Source of the DNA: Thalassospiraceae bacterium LMO-SO8
GTDB taxonomy: Bacteria; Pseudomonadota; Alphaproteobacteria; Rhodospirillales; Casp-alpha2
Assembly: GCA_031655335.1 (NCBI GenBank)
Contig: CP134226.1
Location: forward strand, 3,919,049-3,983,048
DNA length: 64,000 bases
Direction: 5' to 3'
Shown: piece by piece, positions 41,183 to 51,343 of the stretch
Numbering within the stretch: position 1 is the first letter of the stretch
Layout of the letters: every line of letters starts with the position of its first letter
The notes under the pieces: model-generated
The model's database searches: none
What the model was told of the DNA's origin: nothing
Seen by the model: the letters and a program-made list of their open reading frames with translations, nothing else
Made by a program: the position numbers and the translations under genes

Positions 41183-42427
41183 ATGTTGTTTGCGCATGTT
41201 CTTCGCCATATCGTCCAGTCCGGCAGATTGACGGCCATCGACGCCCATGGACGTGAACACGTGTTTTCCGGTTCACCCGGCGCCAATCTGACCATCCGGT
41301 TTCATGACCCGTCCCTTCATTGGAAGCTGTTCTTCAACCCGGGCCTGTACCTGGGCGAGGCCTATATGGACGGCACCTTCACCGTCGAGGACGGCACGAT
41401 CTTCGATTTCCTGGATTTCATCACCGCCAACATGGACAGCAGCGGCGAACACCCGATGATGGCCTGGGTCGCCGCCGCCGACACCCTGTTCCGCCGCGTG
41501 CAGCAATACAATCCCGCGTCGCGGGCACGGAAGAACGTGGCCCATCATTACGACCTCAACGGGCGGCTGTACGAGCTGTTCCTGGACCGCGACCGGCAGT
41601 ATTCCTGCGCCTACTTCCAAACACCGCAGGACAGCCTGGACACCGCGCAATTGAACAAAAAGCGCCACCTGGCGGCCAAGTTGATGATCGAACCCGGCAT
41701 GAAGGTGCTGGACATCGGCTGCGGTTGGGGGGGACTTGGCATTTATCTGGCCGGCGAACTGGGGGCCCAGGTCACGGGCCTGACCCTGTCGACGGAACAG
41801 CTCGGCGTGGCCCGGGAGCGGGCGGCCAAGGCGGGGCTGTCGGACCGGGTCGAATTCCATCTGCGCGATTACCGGGAACAGACCGGCACCTTCGACCGCA
41901 TCGTGTCCGTCGGCATGTTCGAACACGTCGGCATCACCCATTACCGCGAATACTTCGACACCGTGAGAAACCTTCTGACCGACGACGGCGTGGCGCTGAT
42001 CCACACCATCGGGCGGTCGGAGGTTCCGCGCGCGACCAACCCCTGGATCCGCAAATACATCTTCCCCGGCGGCTATGTTCCGGCCCTGTCCGAGGTCATG
42101 CGCAGCATCGAACAGACAAACCTGATCACCACGGATGTGGAAATCCTGCGCCTGCATTACGCGGAAACCCTGAAGCACTGGCGCCACCGCTTCCACAAGC
42201 GGCGCGACGAGGCGAAAGCGCTTTATGACGAACGCTTCTGCCGCATGTGGGAATACTATCTGGCGGCCAGCGAATGTTCGTTCCGAAACATGGACAACGT
42301 GGTGTTCCAGATCCAATTGGCGAAGAAACGTGACGCGCTGCCGCTGACCCGCGACTACATCACCGAATGGGAGAAGCGGGCGAATCGCCGGCAAAAGGCA
42401 TCGACCCGCGACGGCGCCGCCGCCTGA
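41183..42427 (+). CDS. Cyclopropane-fatty-acyl-phospholipid synthase family protein
   Basis: A 414-residue SAM-dependent enzyme that transfers methylene to unsaturated acyl chains of membrane lipids. The SAM motif VLDIGCGWGGLGIYLAGELG, FDRIVSVGMFEHVGITHYRE and the C-terminal YYLAASECSFRNMDNVVFQI are family hallmarks. The N-terminal domain begins LFAHVLRHIVQSGRLTAIDA. GGGAGGTGG lies before the ATG at 41183; the open frame from 41114 is not used. It sits between rplI and dnaB, which are neighbours in many relatives, so it may be an insertion into that block. Confidence 0.9.
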   Translation: MLFAHVLRHIVQSGRLTAIDAHGREHVFSGSPGANLTIRFHDPSLHWKLFFNPGLYLGEAYMDGTFTVEDGTIFDFLDFITANMDSSGEHPMMAWVAAADTLFRRVQQYNPASRARKNVAHHYDLNGRLYELFLDRDRQYSCAYFQTPQDSLDTAQLNKKRHLAAKLMIEPGMKVLDIGCGWGGLGIYLAGELGAQVTGLTLSTEQLGVARERAAKAGLSDRVEFHLRDYREQTGTFDRIVSVGMFEHVGITHYREYFDTVRNLLTDDGVALIHTIGRSEVPRATNPWIRKYIFPGGYVPALSEVMRSIEQTNLITTDVEILRLHYAETLKHWRHRFHKRRDEAKALYDERFCRMWEYYLAASECSFRNMDNVVFQIQLAKKRDALPLTRDYITEWEKRANRRQKASTRDGAAA

Positions 42428-42481
42428 CCTTATCCCTCCGAAGGCCGCGCCTGCCCCGGCGTTCGGCCGGCCGCCTTGAAT

Positions 42482-42540
42482 TTATCCACAATCCATCCCC
42501 ATACTCACATTCCTACCGTCGGGTATGGGGTTTCATGCAC
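42482..42540. promoter_or_regulatory. DnaA box and inverted repeat upstream of dnaB
   Basis: TTATCCACA (42482-42490) is the perfect DnaA-box consensus. Seven bases later an 8-bp inverted repeat begins, CCCCATAC (42497-42504) with GTATGGGG (42533-42540), separated by 28 nt. Both lie within 115 bp of the dnaB start and may belong to its promoter. One box does not make a replication origin; control of dnaB by DnaA is inference. Confidence 0.55.
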
Positions 42541-42596
42541 ACTGGGATTCCTTATTCCTCTACCCCGTCGCGCAGGCTTTGGATTACCACAGTGCC

Positions 42597-44177
42597 ATGA
42601 ACACGACCCTCACCGATCCTCCCGAAGACACCCTGTCACACGCCGAAGACCCGTACCACGACGGCGCCCCCCATCACGGCGATCCGGGCGGCGGTCACGG
42701 TCATGGCGCGGCGGCGGGGTTCCGTTCCATGCCGCACAACCTGGATGCGGAGAAGGCGCTGCTCGGCGCGCTACTGGTCAACAACCGGGCGTATGAGCAG
42801 GTCGCCGAGTTCCTCAAGCCGGAACACTTCGCCGTCGAACAGCACGCCAAGGTATATCAGGCGGCGGAAAAGCTCATCGATCACGGCCAGATCGCCGACC
42901 CGGTCACCCTGAAACGGTTCTTCGAGAACGAAAATTCCCTGTCGGAAATCGGCGGCCCGGCCTATCTGACCGATCTGGCGGCCAGCGCCGTCACCGTCAT
43001 CAACGCCCGCGAATACGGGCGCATCGTCTATGACCTGTACCTGAGACGCGAACTGATCAACCTGGGCGAGGATGTGGTCAACGGCGCCTACGGCGGCGAG
43101 GTCGACGAGACCGCGACGGACCAGATCGAGCGCGCCGAACAGGCGCTGTACGATCTTGCCACCTCAGGCAATTACGAGGGCGGGTTCCAGGACTTCAAAT
43201 CGTCGGTCGTCGCCGCCATCAATTCCGCCGAACTGGCGCATAAGCGCGACGGCGGTCTGGCGGGCGTGGCCACGGACTTCATCGACATGGACGCGCTGCT
43301 GGGCGGCCTGCATTCGTCGGATTTGATCATCCTGGCCGGTCGGCCGTCCATGGGCAAAACGGCCCTGGCCACCAACATCGCCTTCAACGTGGCCTGGAAC
43401 CATTCCCGCACCCAGGGAGCCGAGGGCGCCGTGGTCGGCTTTTTCTCGCTGGAAATGTCGGCGGAACAGTTGGCCAGCCGTATTCTTTCGGAACAGGCGG
43501 AAATCGGCTCCGACCGCATCCGCAAGGGGCTCCTGGAGAACGACGAGTTCACCAAGCTGGTCAGCGCCTCGACCACCCTGCACAATATCCCGCTGTTCAT
43601 CGACGATACCCCGGCGCTGACCGTCAGCGCGCTGCGCACCCGCGCCCGGCGCCTGAAACGCCGCCACAATCTGGGCTTGATCGTGATCGATTATCTTCAG
43701 TTGGTGTCCGGTTCCTCGACCAGCCGCAGCGACGGCCGCGTCCAGGAAGTGTCGGAAATCACCCGCGGCCTGAAAACCCTGGCCAAGGAACTGGAGGTCC
43801 CCGTGCTGGCCCTGTCGCAGTTGTCGCGAACGGTCGAACAACGCGACCCGCCACGCCCGCAGTTGGCCGACCTTCGTGAATCGGGGTCCATCGAACAGGA
43901 CGCCGACGTGGTCATGTTCATCTACCGCGAAGAATATTACATGGAGCGCAAGAAGCCGTCGCGCCGCGCCGACGAGGACGACAGCAAGCTGGTCGAACGA
44001 CTGGAGCGCTGGGAAGGTGCGTTGCAGGACATCCATCAGGTCGCCGAAGTGATCGTCGCCAAGCAGCGCCACGGCCCCATCGGCAACGTGCCCATGCACT
44101 TCAACGGCGCCTTCACGCGGTTCGGAAATCTGTCGAAGGACCACCCCTACCGCCAGCGCTTCCATGGCGAAGACTGA
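42597..44177 (+). CDS. dnaB: Replicative DNA helicase DnaB, with His-rich N-terminal extension
   Basis: A 526-residue hexameric helicase. The N-terminal domain begins at MPHNLDAEKALLGALLVNNR (about residue 45). The RecA-like domain has Walker A GRPSMGKTALATN (about residues 247-259), LIVIDYLQLVSG (Walker B), LALSQLSRTVEQR and QDADVVMFIYREEYY. Residues 1-44 are an extra acidic, Gly/His-rich stretch (PYHDGAPHHGDPGGGHGHG). The ATG at 42597 was chosen; a longer frame from 42525 is open and no clear Shine-Dalgarno sequence decides. Overlaps alr by 14 bp. Co-transcription with alr and mlaE is likely. Confidence 0.95.
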   Translation: MNTTLTDPPEDTLSHAEDPYHDGAPHHGDPGGGHGHGAAAGFRSMPHNLDAEKALLGALLVNNRAYEQVAEFLKPEHFAVEQHAKVYQAAEKLIDHGQIADPVTLKRFFENENSLSEIGGPAYLTDLAASAVTVINAREYGRIVYDLYLRRELINLGEDVVNGAYGGEVDETATDQIERAEQALYDLATSGNYEGGFQDFKSSVVAAINSAELAHKRDGGLAGVATDFIDMDALLGGLHSSDLIILAGRPSMGKTALATNIAFNVAWNHSRTQGAEGAVVGFFSLEMSAEQLASRILSEQAEIGSDRIRKGLLENDEFTKLVSASTTLHNIPLFIDDTPALTVSALRTRARRLKRRHNLGLIVIDYLQLVSGSSTSRSDGRVQEVSEITRGLKTLAKELEVPVLALSQLSRTVEQRDPPRPQLADLRESGSIEQDADVVMFIYREEYYMERKKPSRRADEDDSKLVERLERWEGALQDIHQVAEVIVAKQRHGPIGNVPMHFNGAFTRFGNLSKDHPYRQRFHGED

Positions 44178-45300
44178 CGGACAGCAATCCGGCGGCGTCG
44201 ATGCACGCCTGGCCGGCGCTGTATTGACCGTCGATCTGGCCGCCCTTCAGGCCAATTACCGGCTTATTTCCAGCAAGCTTGCCGGCGGCGCCACGGCGGC
44301 GGCCGTGGTCAAGGCCGACGCCTACGGCATCGGCATCGGCCCGGCGGCCACGGCGCTGTGGGCGGCAGGTGCGCGCGATTTTTTCGTCGCCCATGCGAAC
44401 GAAGGCGTGACCCTGCGCGGGCATCTGGCCGACGCCCGCATCCATGTCCTCAACGGCGCCCACGCGGGGGCCGAGGACGCGTTCCTGGAATACAACCTGA
44501 TCCCGGCCCTTAACTGCCTCGGCGACGTCGACCGCTGGCGCGCGTTCTGCGTCCGGGTCGACCGGCCCCTGCCCTGCGTCCTGCATGTCGACACGGGCAT
44601 GTGCCGCCTGGGCCTGGACCGGCGGGAATACGCCCGCGTGGTGGCCGACCCATCCTTGCTCGACGGCCTCGACATTCAAACCGTGATGAGCCACCTCGCC
44701 TCCGCCGACGAGGACAGCCCGCAGAACGCCCAGCAGCTTGCCCTGTTCCGGGACGCCAGGGTACATCTGCCCATGGGGCGGGCCTCCTTCGCCAATTCAT
44801 CGGGCGTGTTCCTGGGCCCCGATTATCACTTCGACCTGGCCCGCCCGGGGGTCGCCCTCTACGGCGTCAATCCGACCCCCGGCAGCCCCAACCCCATGGC
44901 GCAAGTCGTTCGTCTGAAAGCAAAAATCCTACAGGTGCGGGACGTTGACAGTGCCGAGACCGTTGGCTACGGTGCCACCCACCGGATCGCGGGCCCTTCC
45001 CGCATCGCGACCCTGCCCGTGGGCTATGCGGACGGCTATCTCCGTTCTCTCGGCAACCGGGCGACGGCGTATATCGGGGACTACGAGGCGCCCCTAGTGG
45101 GACGGGTATCCATGGATCTCATCACCATCGACGTGACGGCCGTACCCGAGGCCCAATGCCGGCCCGGCATGACGATCGATCTGATCGGCCCGCGCCACAC
45201 GGTCGACGATCTGGCCGCCCAGGCCGGCACCATTGGCTATGAAATCCTGACCTCGCTCGGCCGCCGGTACCACCGCGTCTACGCGGACGGCGCGGCCTAG
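44164..45300 (+). CDS. alr: Alanine racemase
   Basis: A 378-residue fold-type III PLP enzyme that makes D-alanine for peptidoglycan. AAVVKADAYGIGIGPAA carries the PLP lysine (Lys50), VSMDLITIDVT is the usual strand, and the catalytic tyrosine region reads ETVGYGATHR in place of the common SYG. LPCVLHVDTGMCRLGLD is also typical. The start overlaps the end of dnaB; dnaB-alr is a conserved alphaproteobacterial pair. Confidence 0.94.
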   Translation: MAKTDGQQSGGVDARLAGAVLTVDLAALQANYRLISSKLAGGATAAAVVKADAYGIGIGPAATALWAAGARDFFVAHANEGVTLRGHLADARIHVLNGAHAGAEDAFLEYNLIPALNCLGDVDRWRAFCVRVDRPLPCVLHVDTGMCRLGLDRREYARVVADPSLLDGLDIQTVMSHLASADEDSPQNAQQLALFRDARVHLPMGRASFANSSGVFLGPDYHFDLARPGVALYGVNPTPGSPNPMAQVVRLKAKILQVRDVDSAETVGYGATHRIAGPSRIATLPVGYADGYLRSLGNRATAYIGDYEAPLVGRVSMDLITIDVTAVPEAQCRPGMTIDLIGPRHTVDDLAAQAGTIGYEILTSLGRRYHRVYADGAA

Positions 45301-45305
45301 CCACG

Positions 45306-46079
45306 ATGACGCTTCTGCAAGCCATCGGCCGGGTCTTCCTGGCCTTTCTCGGCACCACGGGACGGCTGATCATGTTCGCCCTCACCGCGGTCACCCATTG
45401 TTTTCTGCCGCCCTATTACCCCCGCATCATGATCCGCCAGATGGTCGAGATCGGGTATTTCTCCCTGCCCGTGGTCGGCCTGACGGCGATCTTCGCGGGC
45501 ATGGTGCTGGCGCTGCAAAGCTATACCGGCTTCGCCCGTTTCTCGGCCGAGGGCGCCATCGCCAACGTGGTCGTCCTGTCGATCACCCGCGAACTGGCGC
45601 CCGTGCTGGGCGGGCTGATGATCGCCGGGCGCGTGGGTGCGTCCATGGCGGCCGAGATCGGCACCATGCGGGTGACCGAACAGATCGACGCGCTGACGAC
45701 GCTGTCCACCAACGCCTTCAAATACCTGGTGGTGCCGCGCATCATCGCCGGCGTGGTCATGCTGCCGATTCTGATTTTCGTCGCCGACATCATCGGCGTG
45801 TTCGGCGGCTTTCTGGTGTCGGTCTACAAGCTGGGCTTCAACCCGGCCATCTATCTACAGAACACCTGGGATTTCCTGGAACCGCTGGATGTCATTTCCG
45901 GCCTTGTGAAGGCATCGGTGTTCGGCTTCCTGGTGGCGTTGATGGGCTGCTACCACGGCTATTATTCGAAGGGCGGCGCCCAGGGCGTGGGGGCGGCGAC
46001 AACCAATTCCGTGGTCTCATCCTCGATCCTGATCCTCTGCTTCAACTACATCCTGACCGAAGCCTTCTTCGGCCTATAA
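45306..46079 (+). CDS. mlaE: MlaE-type ABC transporter permease (phospholipid transport)
   Basis: A 257-residue inner-membrane permease of the MlaE/Ttg2B family. About five hydrophobic segments are visible with the family motifs GMVLALQSYTGFARF, LAPVLGGLMIAGRVGASMAA and EIGTMRVTEQIDAL. Known homologues form MlaFEDB, which moves phospholipids between membranes to keep outer-membrane asymmetry. The start is five bases after the alr stop. The partner ATPase follows, but no MCE-domain MlaD is seen. Confidence 0.92.
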   Translation: MTLLQAIGRVFLAFLGTTGRLIMFALTAVTHCFLPPYYPRIMIRQMVEIGYFSLPVVGLTAIFAGMVLALQSYTGFARFSAEGAIANVVVLSITRELAPVLGGLMIAGRVGASMAAEIGTMRVTEQIDALTTLSTNAFKYLVVPRIIAGVVMLPILIFVADIIGVFGGFLVSVYKLGFNPAIYLQNTWDFLEPLDVISGLVKASVFGFLVALMGCYHGYYSKGGAQGVGAATTNSVVSSSILILCFNYILTEAFFGL

Positions 46080-46089
46080 GGCGGGCACC

Positions 46090-46860
46090 ATGGCCGAGCC
46101 GAAAATCCAACTGCGCGGCGTGACCAAGGCCTTCGGGACCAAGAAGGTCCTGACCGGAGTCGACCTCGAGGTTTCCAAGGGCGAAAGTGTGGTCATCATC
46201 GGCGGTTCGGGCACGGGCAAGTCGGTGACGCTGAAATGCATTCTGGGCCTGCTGCGGCCCGACGCGGGCTCCATCAAGATCGACGGCCGGGAAGTCACGG
46301 GCCTCACGACCTCGGAACGCGATCAAATCAACCGCCAGGTCGGCATGCTGTTCCAGGGCGGGGCGTTGTTCGATTCCCTGCCCGTATGGGAAAACGTCGC
46401 CTTCGGCCTGTTGTCGCGGGGACAATGCGGGCGCGCCGAAGCGCGCGAGATCGCCGTGAAGAAGCTCGCCCTGGTCGGCCTCAAGCCGCACCTGGCCGAC
46501 GCGGCGCCGGCGGACCTGTCCATCGGCATGCAGAAACGCGTGGGCCTGGCCCGCGCCATCGCCACGGACCCGGAAATCATCTTCTTCGACGAACCGACGA
46601 CGGGCCTCGACCCGATCATGGCCGACATGATCAACGAGTTGATCGTCCACGTGAACCGCGAGGTAGGCGCCACGGCGCTATCGATCTCCCACGACATGGA
46701 ATCGGCGCGCAAGACCGGCGACCGCATCGCCATGCTGTATCAGGGCAAGATCGTCTGGGCCGGCGATCCGGATTCCGCCGAGGCGGCGGCCAACCCGATC
46801 GTCGATCAGTTCGTCCACGGCCGCGTCGATGGGCCGATCAAGATGCAGGTGCGGGCCTGA
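46090..46860 (+). CDS. mlaF: MlaF-type ABC transporter ATP-binding protein
   Basis: A 256-residue ATPase. Walker A is GGSGTGKSVTLK, the signature is LSIGMQKRVGLARA (a variant of LSGGQ typical of MlaF-like proteins), Walker B is IIFFDEPTTGLDP, and the switch His is in LSISHDMESARK. It pairs with the MlaE-type permease 10 bp upstream. The transporter's periplasmic MCE partner must be encoded elsewhere. Confidence 0.92.
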   Translation: MAEPKIQLRGVTKAFGTKKVLTGVDLEVSKGESVVIIGGSGTGKSVTLKCILGLLRPDAGSIKIDGREVTGLTTSERDQINRQVGMLFQGGALFDSLPVWENVAFGLLSRGQCGRAEAREIAVKKLALVGLKPHLADAAPADLSIGMQKRVGLARAIATDPEIIFFDEPTTGLDPIMADMINELIVHVNREVGATALSISHDMESARKTGDRIAMLYQGKIVWAGDPDSAEAAANPIVDQFVHGRVDGPIKMQVRA

Positions 46861-46935
46861 GACATCCCGCCCCCCAATTGAGTGGTTGGTGGGCGGCTGC
46901 CTGTCTTAAGGGCACCGCGCCTGAAAAAGAATGTG

Positions 46936-47946
46936 ATGAAAATGGGTGAAACGAACAAGCCGGCCTTTCCGCAAACGCCGGACGGCGTCACCGATTGGGA
47001 AAAAGTCTTCGAAGACCCGGATCAGGGTTTGGTCGCGGCGATCCGCACCGCCCAAACATCGGATAACCTGCGCGCCTGCATGATGATCGTGATCCGGCAG
47101 TTGTTCACCCGGGACGATGACGAGCTTCAGGTTGCACAGTTAACCCGGCAACTTGACGACCTGCTGGCCCAGTCGGGTGGCGCCGTCCCAACGGACGCCG
47201 CAACCGTCATGCTGCGCCAAATCAAGGTCCAGCGGCAGGAACTGGCCCAGGCCTATCTGGCGGATAAGAAAAGGAAGAAACGCCGGAAGAACCGGCGCGC
47301 CGCCGGTTCGGCAGGCACGAAAAACGCCATCTACCTTCTGTTCAAGAACCCCAAGTACTTCATCGGCCTGGGCCTCATCCTGACAGTTCTGTTGATCGGG
47401 GTCATCGCGGCCCTCGTCATCGGCGGGGCGCACACGGCGGAAGACGTCGACCACGCGGAGCATTCCGCCACCCCGGAAAACGATGCCGAGGATGGCAAAG
47501 ACGCGCCAGAGGAAAAACCGACCCAGCAGGACATGCCCCTGCCCGAATTCAAGCCAACGAAGCGAGGGGCCGCGACGGCGCCGGTGGCCGTTGTTCTGCG
47601 CCCCGTCACCCTTCCACGCAGCCTTGGCAAATGGAAGCGCGGCCCGACTCATGTCATGCCGTTTATCTTCGTCAGGGATGAGGGCGATGTCGCCAACCTG
47701 TGCCGGCAATTGCCCCATATCCTGAGCACCCTGAACGTGGAGCTCAGCAAGGCATTCCAGGATATCGACGTGTTCGACGAACAGGTTCTTTCCGGCGTCG
47801 CGCGGCGCGTCGGGATCATCCTGAACGCCCGGCTCGAACCGCCTTCGGTCACAGGCATTCGCTTGGCGATCCCCATGGATTCGAAAGACTATCCACCCGC
47901 AAAATGCGCTCTGGCGTCGGACGCCTTCGCAAAATATTTGAAATAG
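46936..47946 (+). CDS. Single-pass membrane protein of unknown function
   Basis: A 336-residue protein of no family I recognise. The N-terminal ~120 residues are soluble and helical with a strongly basic end (DKKRKKRRKNRRAAG). One membrane segment follows (about YFIGLGLILTVLLIGVIAAL), then an acidic linker (ATPENDAEDGKDAPEEKPTQ) and a compact C-terminal region of about 130 residues (VAVVLRPVTLPRSLGKWKRG; FIFVRDEGDVANLCRQLPHI). The basic patch before the helix suggests the N-terminus is cytoplasmic and the C-terminus periplasmic. No MCE motif. Start uncertain between ATG 46936 and 46942; neither has a clear Shine-Dalgarno sequence. It follows mlaF by 75 bp. Confidence 0.65.
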   Translation: MKMGETNKPAFPQTPDGVTDWEKVFEDPDQGLVAAIRTAQTSDNLRACMMIVIRQLFTRDDDELQVAQLTRQLDDLLAQSGGAVPTDAATVMLRQIKVQRQELAQAYLADKKRKKRRKNRRAAGSAGTKNAIYLLFKNPKYFIGLGLILTVLLIGVIAALVIGGAHTAEDVDHAEHSATPENDAEDGKDAPEEKPTQQDMPLPEFKPTKRGAATAPVAVVLRPVTLPRSLGKWKRGPTHVMPFIFVRDEGDVANLCRQLPHILSTLNVELSKAFQDIDVFDEQVLSGVARRVGIILNARLEPPSVTGIRLAIPMDSKDYPPAKCALASDAFAKYLK

Positions 47947-47964
47947 GCCGGCGCGCGGTCCTCC

Positions 47965-48330
47965 CTAGCCGGAGAACCCTGCCCCCGCCTTTTTGTATTC
48001 GTCGCGCGGCGGCGAGAAGATGTCCAGGATGACCGCCCCCTCGGGCCCGGCCTTGAAGCCGTGTTCGACCCCGCCCGGCGAGCGCCAGAAATCCCCGACC
48101 TTGACGGGAAATTCGACGCCGTCCTGGGTACGCACCCCCGATCCTTCAAGCATCACGCCCCATTGTTCCTGCGGATGACTATGGATACTGCCTTCGGCGT
48201 TGGGTTCCGCCCGCACGACGGACAGCATGGCCTGATCGCCCGGAAAGATACGGGTTTCGATGCCGTCGCAGAGCACGCGATGTATGCCCTGGGCAAGATC
48301 GTGAAGATTGAAGAAATTGTCGTCGGCCAT
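47965..48330 (-). CDS. Small cupin-domain protein
   Basis: A 121-residue single-domain cupin. The first motif SIHSHPQEQWGVMLEGSGVR has the two-His metal site and the second, WRSPGGVEHGFKAGPEGAVI, carries the third His. The C-terminus DIFSPPRDEYKKAGAGFSG is typical of a group of small proteobacterial cupins. Substrate unknown. GGGAGGG lies before the ATG at 48330. Convergent with the gene at 46936. Confidence 0.85.
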   Translation of the reverse strand: MADDNFFNLHDLAQGIHRVLCDGIETRIFPGDQAMLSVVRAEPNAEGSIHSHPQEQWGVMLEGSGVRTQDGVEFPVKVGDFWRSPGGVEHGFKAGPEGAVILDIFSPPRDEYKKAGAGFSG

Positions 48331-48423
48331 AATGCCCTCCCGAAGTACGTTCATTGATTTTGCGACCGAACCGTCGTCCGTGCCGCTCTTGAGCTTAAAA
48401 GCTGCGGCTCAAGAACCCGCCGT

Positions 48424-48975
48424 TCAAGCCTGACCCGTTTCATACCAAACGTCGTCAATCAGACGTCGTACCGCCCGGTCCTCGGGGATCGGATGGCGTT
48501 CCGTATCCCGCACCTGGCCGTCATAGGCGCCGCGCCCGCCCTCAGCGAACAAACGGTGGAAGGCCTCCCGCGCATCATTGGTGCGTCCCAGCAAGGCCAG
48601 AGCGTAGGCCCTGTTGCCCGCCGCATAGGTCCGATAGGTCGGTTCAGCCTGAATTGCGAGGGCTTGGTCGAACCGCGCAAGCGCCTGTTTCAGTCCCCAA
48701 CGAACTGCCCGTTCGGTCTCGTCATCCAGTTCCGACACGGCCGCCCGCGCCGCCTTGGCATCCATCAGGTCGATAAACCCCAGACCGTTGAGGGCGCGCG
48801 CCCATTGCACCCGCGCCGCCGGATCGCGGGAAAAGCGCAAGACAGCCTCGACGGCGGCGAAATCGGCAAGCGCCCCGTCTAGGTCCATGCGCTCCGCCAG
48901 CGCCATGCCCCGGTCGATCCGGCGTTCGGCGGCGTCCGGTGTAAGCTCCGGTGCTGCGTCGTTATCGTCGCTCAT
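48424..48975 (-). CDS. TPR-like helical protein of unknown function
   Basis: A 183-residue cytosolic protein with helix pairs resembling tetratricopeptide repeats (IDRGMALAERMDLDGALADF; ARFDQALAIQAEPTYRTYAA; RAYALALLGRTNDAREAFHR). No other domain is visible and the repeats are irregular. It stands alone on the minus strand, about 160 bp from the radA start on the other strand. Name and function unknown. Confidence 0.6.
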   Translation of the reverse strand: MSDDNDAAPELTPDAAERRIDRGMALAERMDLDGALADFAAVEAVLRFSRDPAARVQWARALNGLGFIDLMDAKAARAAVSELDDETERAVRWGLKQALARFDQALAIQAEPTYRTYAAGNRAYALALLGRTNDAREAFHRLFAEGGRGAYDGQVRDTERHPIPEDRAVRRLIDDVWYETGQA

Positions 48976-49134
48976 GATGTCCTCCCAACCGCTTTCTTAT
49001 GGCGGCAAACCGGGATTCGGGCAAGATTCGCAGCTGGTGGCGGCCCGGGTTTGCCTTGCCCCTGCCTGCCCCACGCGATATGAGAAGCGAACTCGAACCG
49101 TTCATCTCGATCACCCCGGAAAGGCAAGGTTCCA

Positions 49135-50559
<1,425 letters not shown>

Positions 50560-50584
50560 CCCGGCGCCGGAGGCGGACCGCGAC

Positions 50585-51283
50585 ATGGAAACCCTTAAGG
50601 ATCTGCCGGTGAACGTGGTTGATCTTGCCGTCCTCGCGGTGCTGCTGGTCTCCGCCGTGTTCGCCTATGCCCGCGGCTTCATGCACGAGATCCTGTCGAT
50701 CGGCGGCTGGATCGGCGCCATCTTCGCGACCATCTACGGCTTTCCCCATGTCCAGCCCTATGCCCGTGACCTGATCCCCATTCAGCTTGCGGCGGATCTG
50801 GCAGGCGGCGTCGCGGTCTTCGTGTTCACCCTGTTTTCCCTGTCGTTCATCATCCGTGCCATCGCCAAGCACATTCAGCAAAGCTCGCTCAACGTGCTCG
50901 ACCGCTCGCTGGGCTTTTTGTTCGGTCTGGTGCGGGGCGGCCTCATCGTCTGCCTGATCTACCTCGGAATCGAATTCCTGATGACGCCCGAGGAACAGCC
51001 GAAATGGATCCGCGACGCCAAGTCCATGCCCCTGATTCTGCGGGGATCGGACACCCTGCGCGGCCTGATTCCCGACAACCTGGAAGGCAAGCTGAAGGAA
51101 GCCGCCCCCTCGGGCTTTTCCGGGCGCATGCCCAATTTGCCGAAGACCGAGGGCGAGGCCCTCAAGCGCCTGTTCACCCCGCCGGCTGACGGCGGGAAAA
51201 CCACACCAAAGGACGCCTACGGCTCGAAAGAGCGGGCGATCATGGACCGCGCCATCGAAAACGCCACCGGCCAAGGCAAATAA
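50585..51283 (+). CDS. cvpA: CvpA family membrane protein
   Basis: A 232-residue inner-membrane protein with four hydrophobic segments in the first ~150 residues (VVDLAVLAVLLVSAVFAYAR; EILSIGGWIGAIFATIYGFP; GGVAVFVFTLFSLSFIIRAI; LDRSLGFLFGLVRGGLIVCL) and a soluble C-terminal tail. E. coli CvpA is needed for colicin V production and is commonly beside purF, as here. GGAGG lies before the ATG at 50585; the longer frame overlapping radA is rejected. Confidence 0.93.
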   Translation: METLKDLPVNVVDLAVLAVLLVSAVFAYARGFMHEILSIGGWIGAIFATIYGFPHVQPYARDLIPIQLAADLAGGVAVFVFTLFSLSFIIRAIAKHIQQSSLNVLDRSLGFLFGLVRGGLIVCLIYLGIEFLMTPEEQPKWIRDAKSMPLILRGSDTLRGLIPDNLEGKLKEAAPSGFSGRMPNLPKTEGEALKRLFTPPADGGKTTPKDAYGSKERAIMDRAIENATGQGK

Positions 51284-51343
51284 TCGGATGCGCCGGAGCA
51301 AAATAACGATGAAAAGCGATCCGATCCGGAGTACATACCCGAC

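Noticed and set aside
42482..42490. Replication origin near dnaB
   Set aside because: Only one DnaA box was seen, with no cluster of boxes and no AT-rich unwinding region nearby.
46936..47946. Unknown membrane protein as MlaD
   Set aside because: Single-pass topology fits, but no MCE-domain pattern is present and the soluble N-terminal region is much too long.
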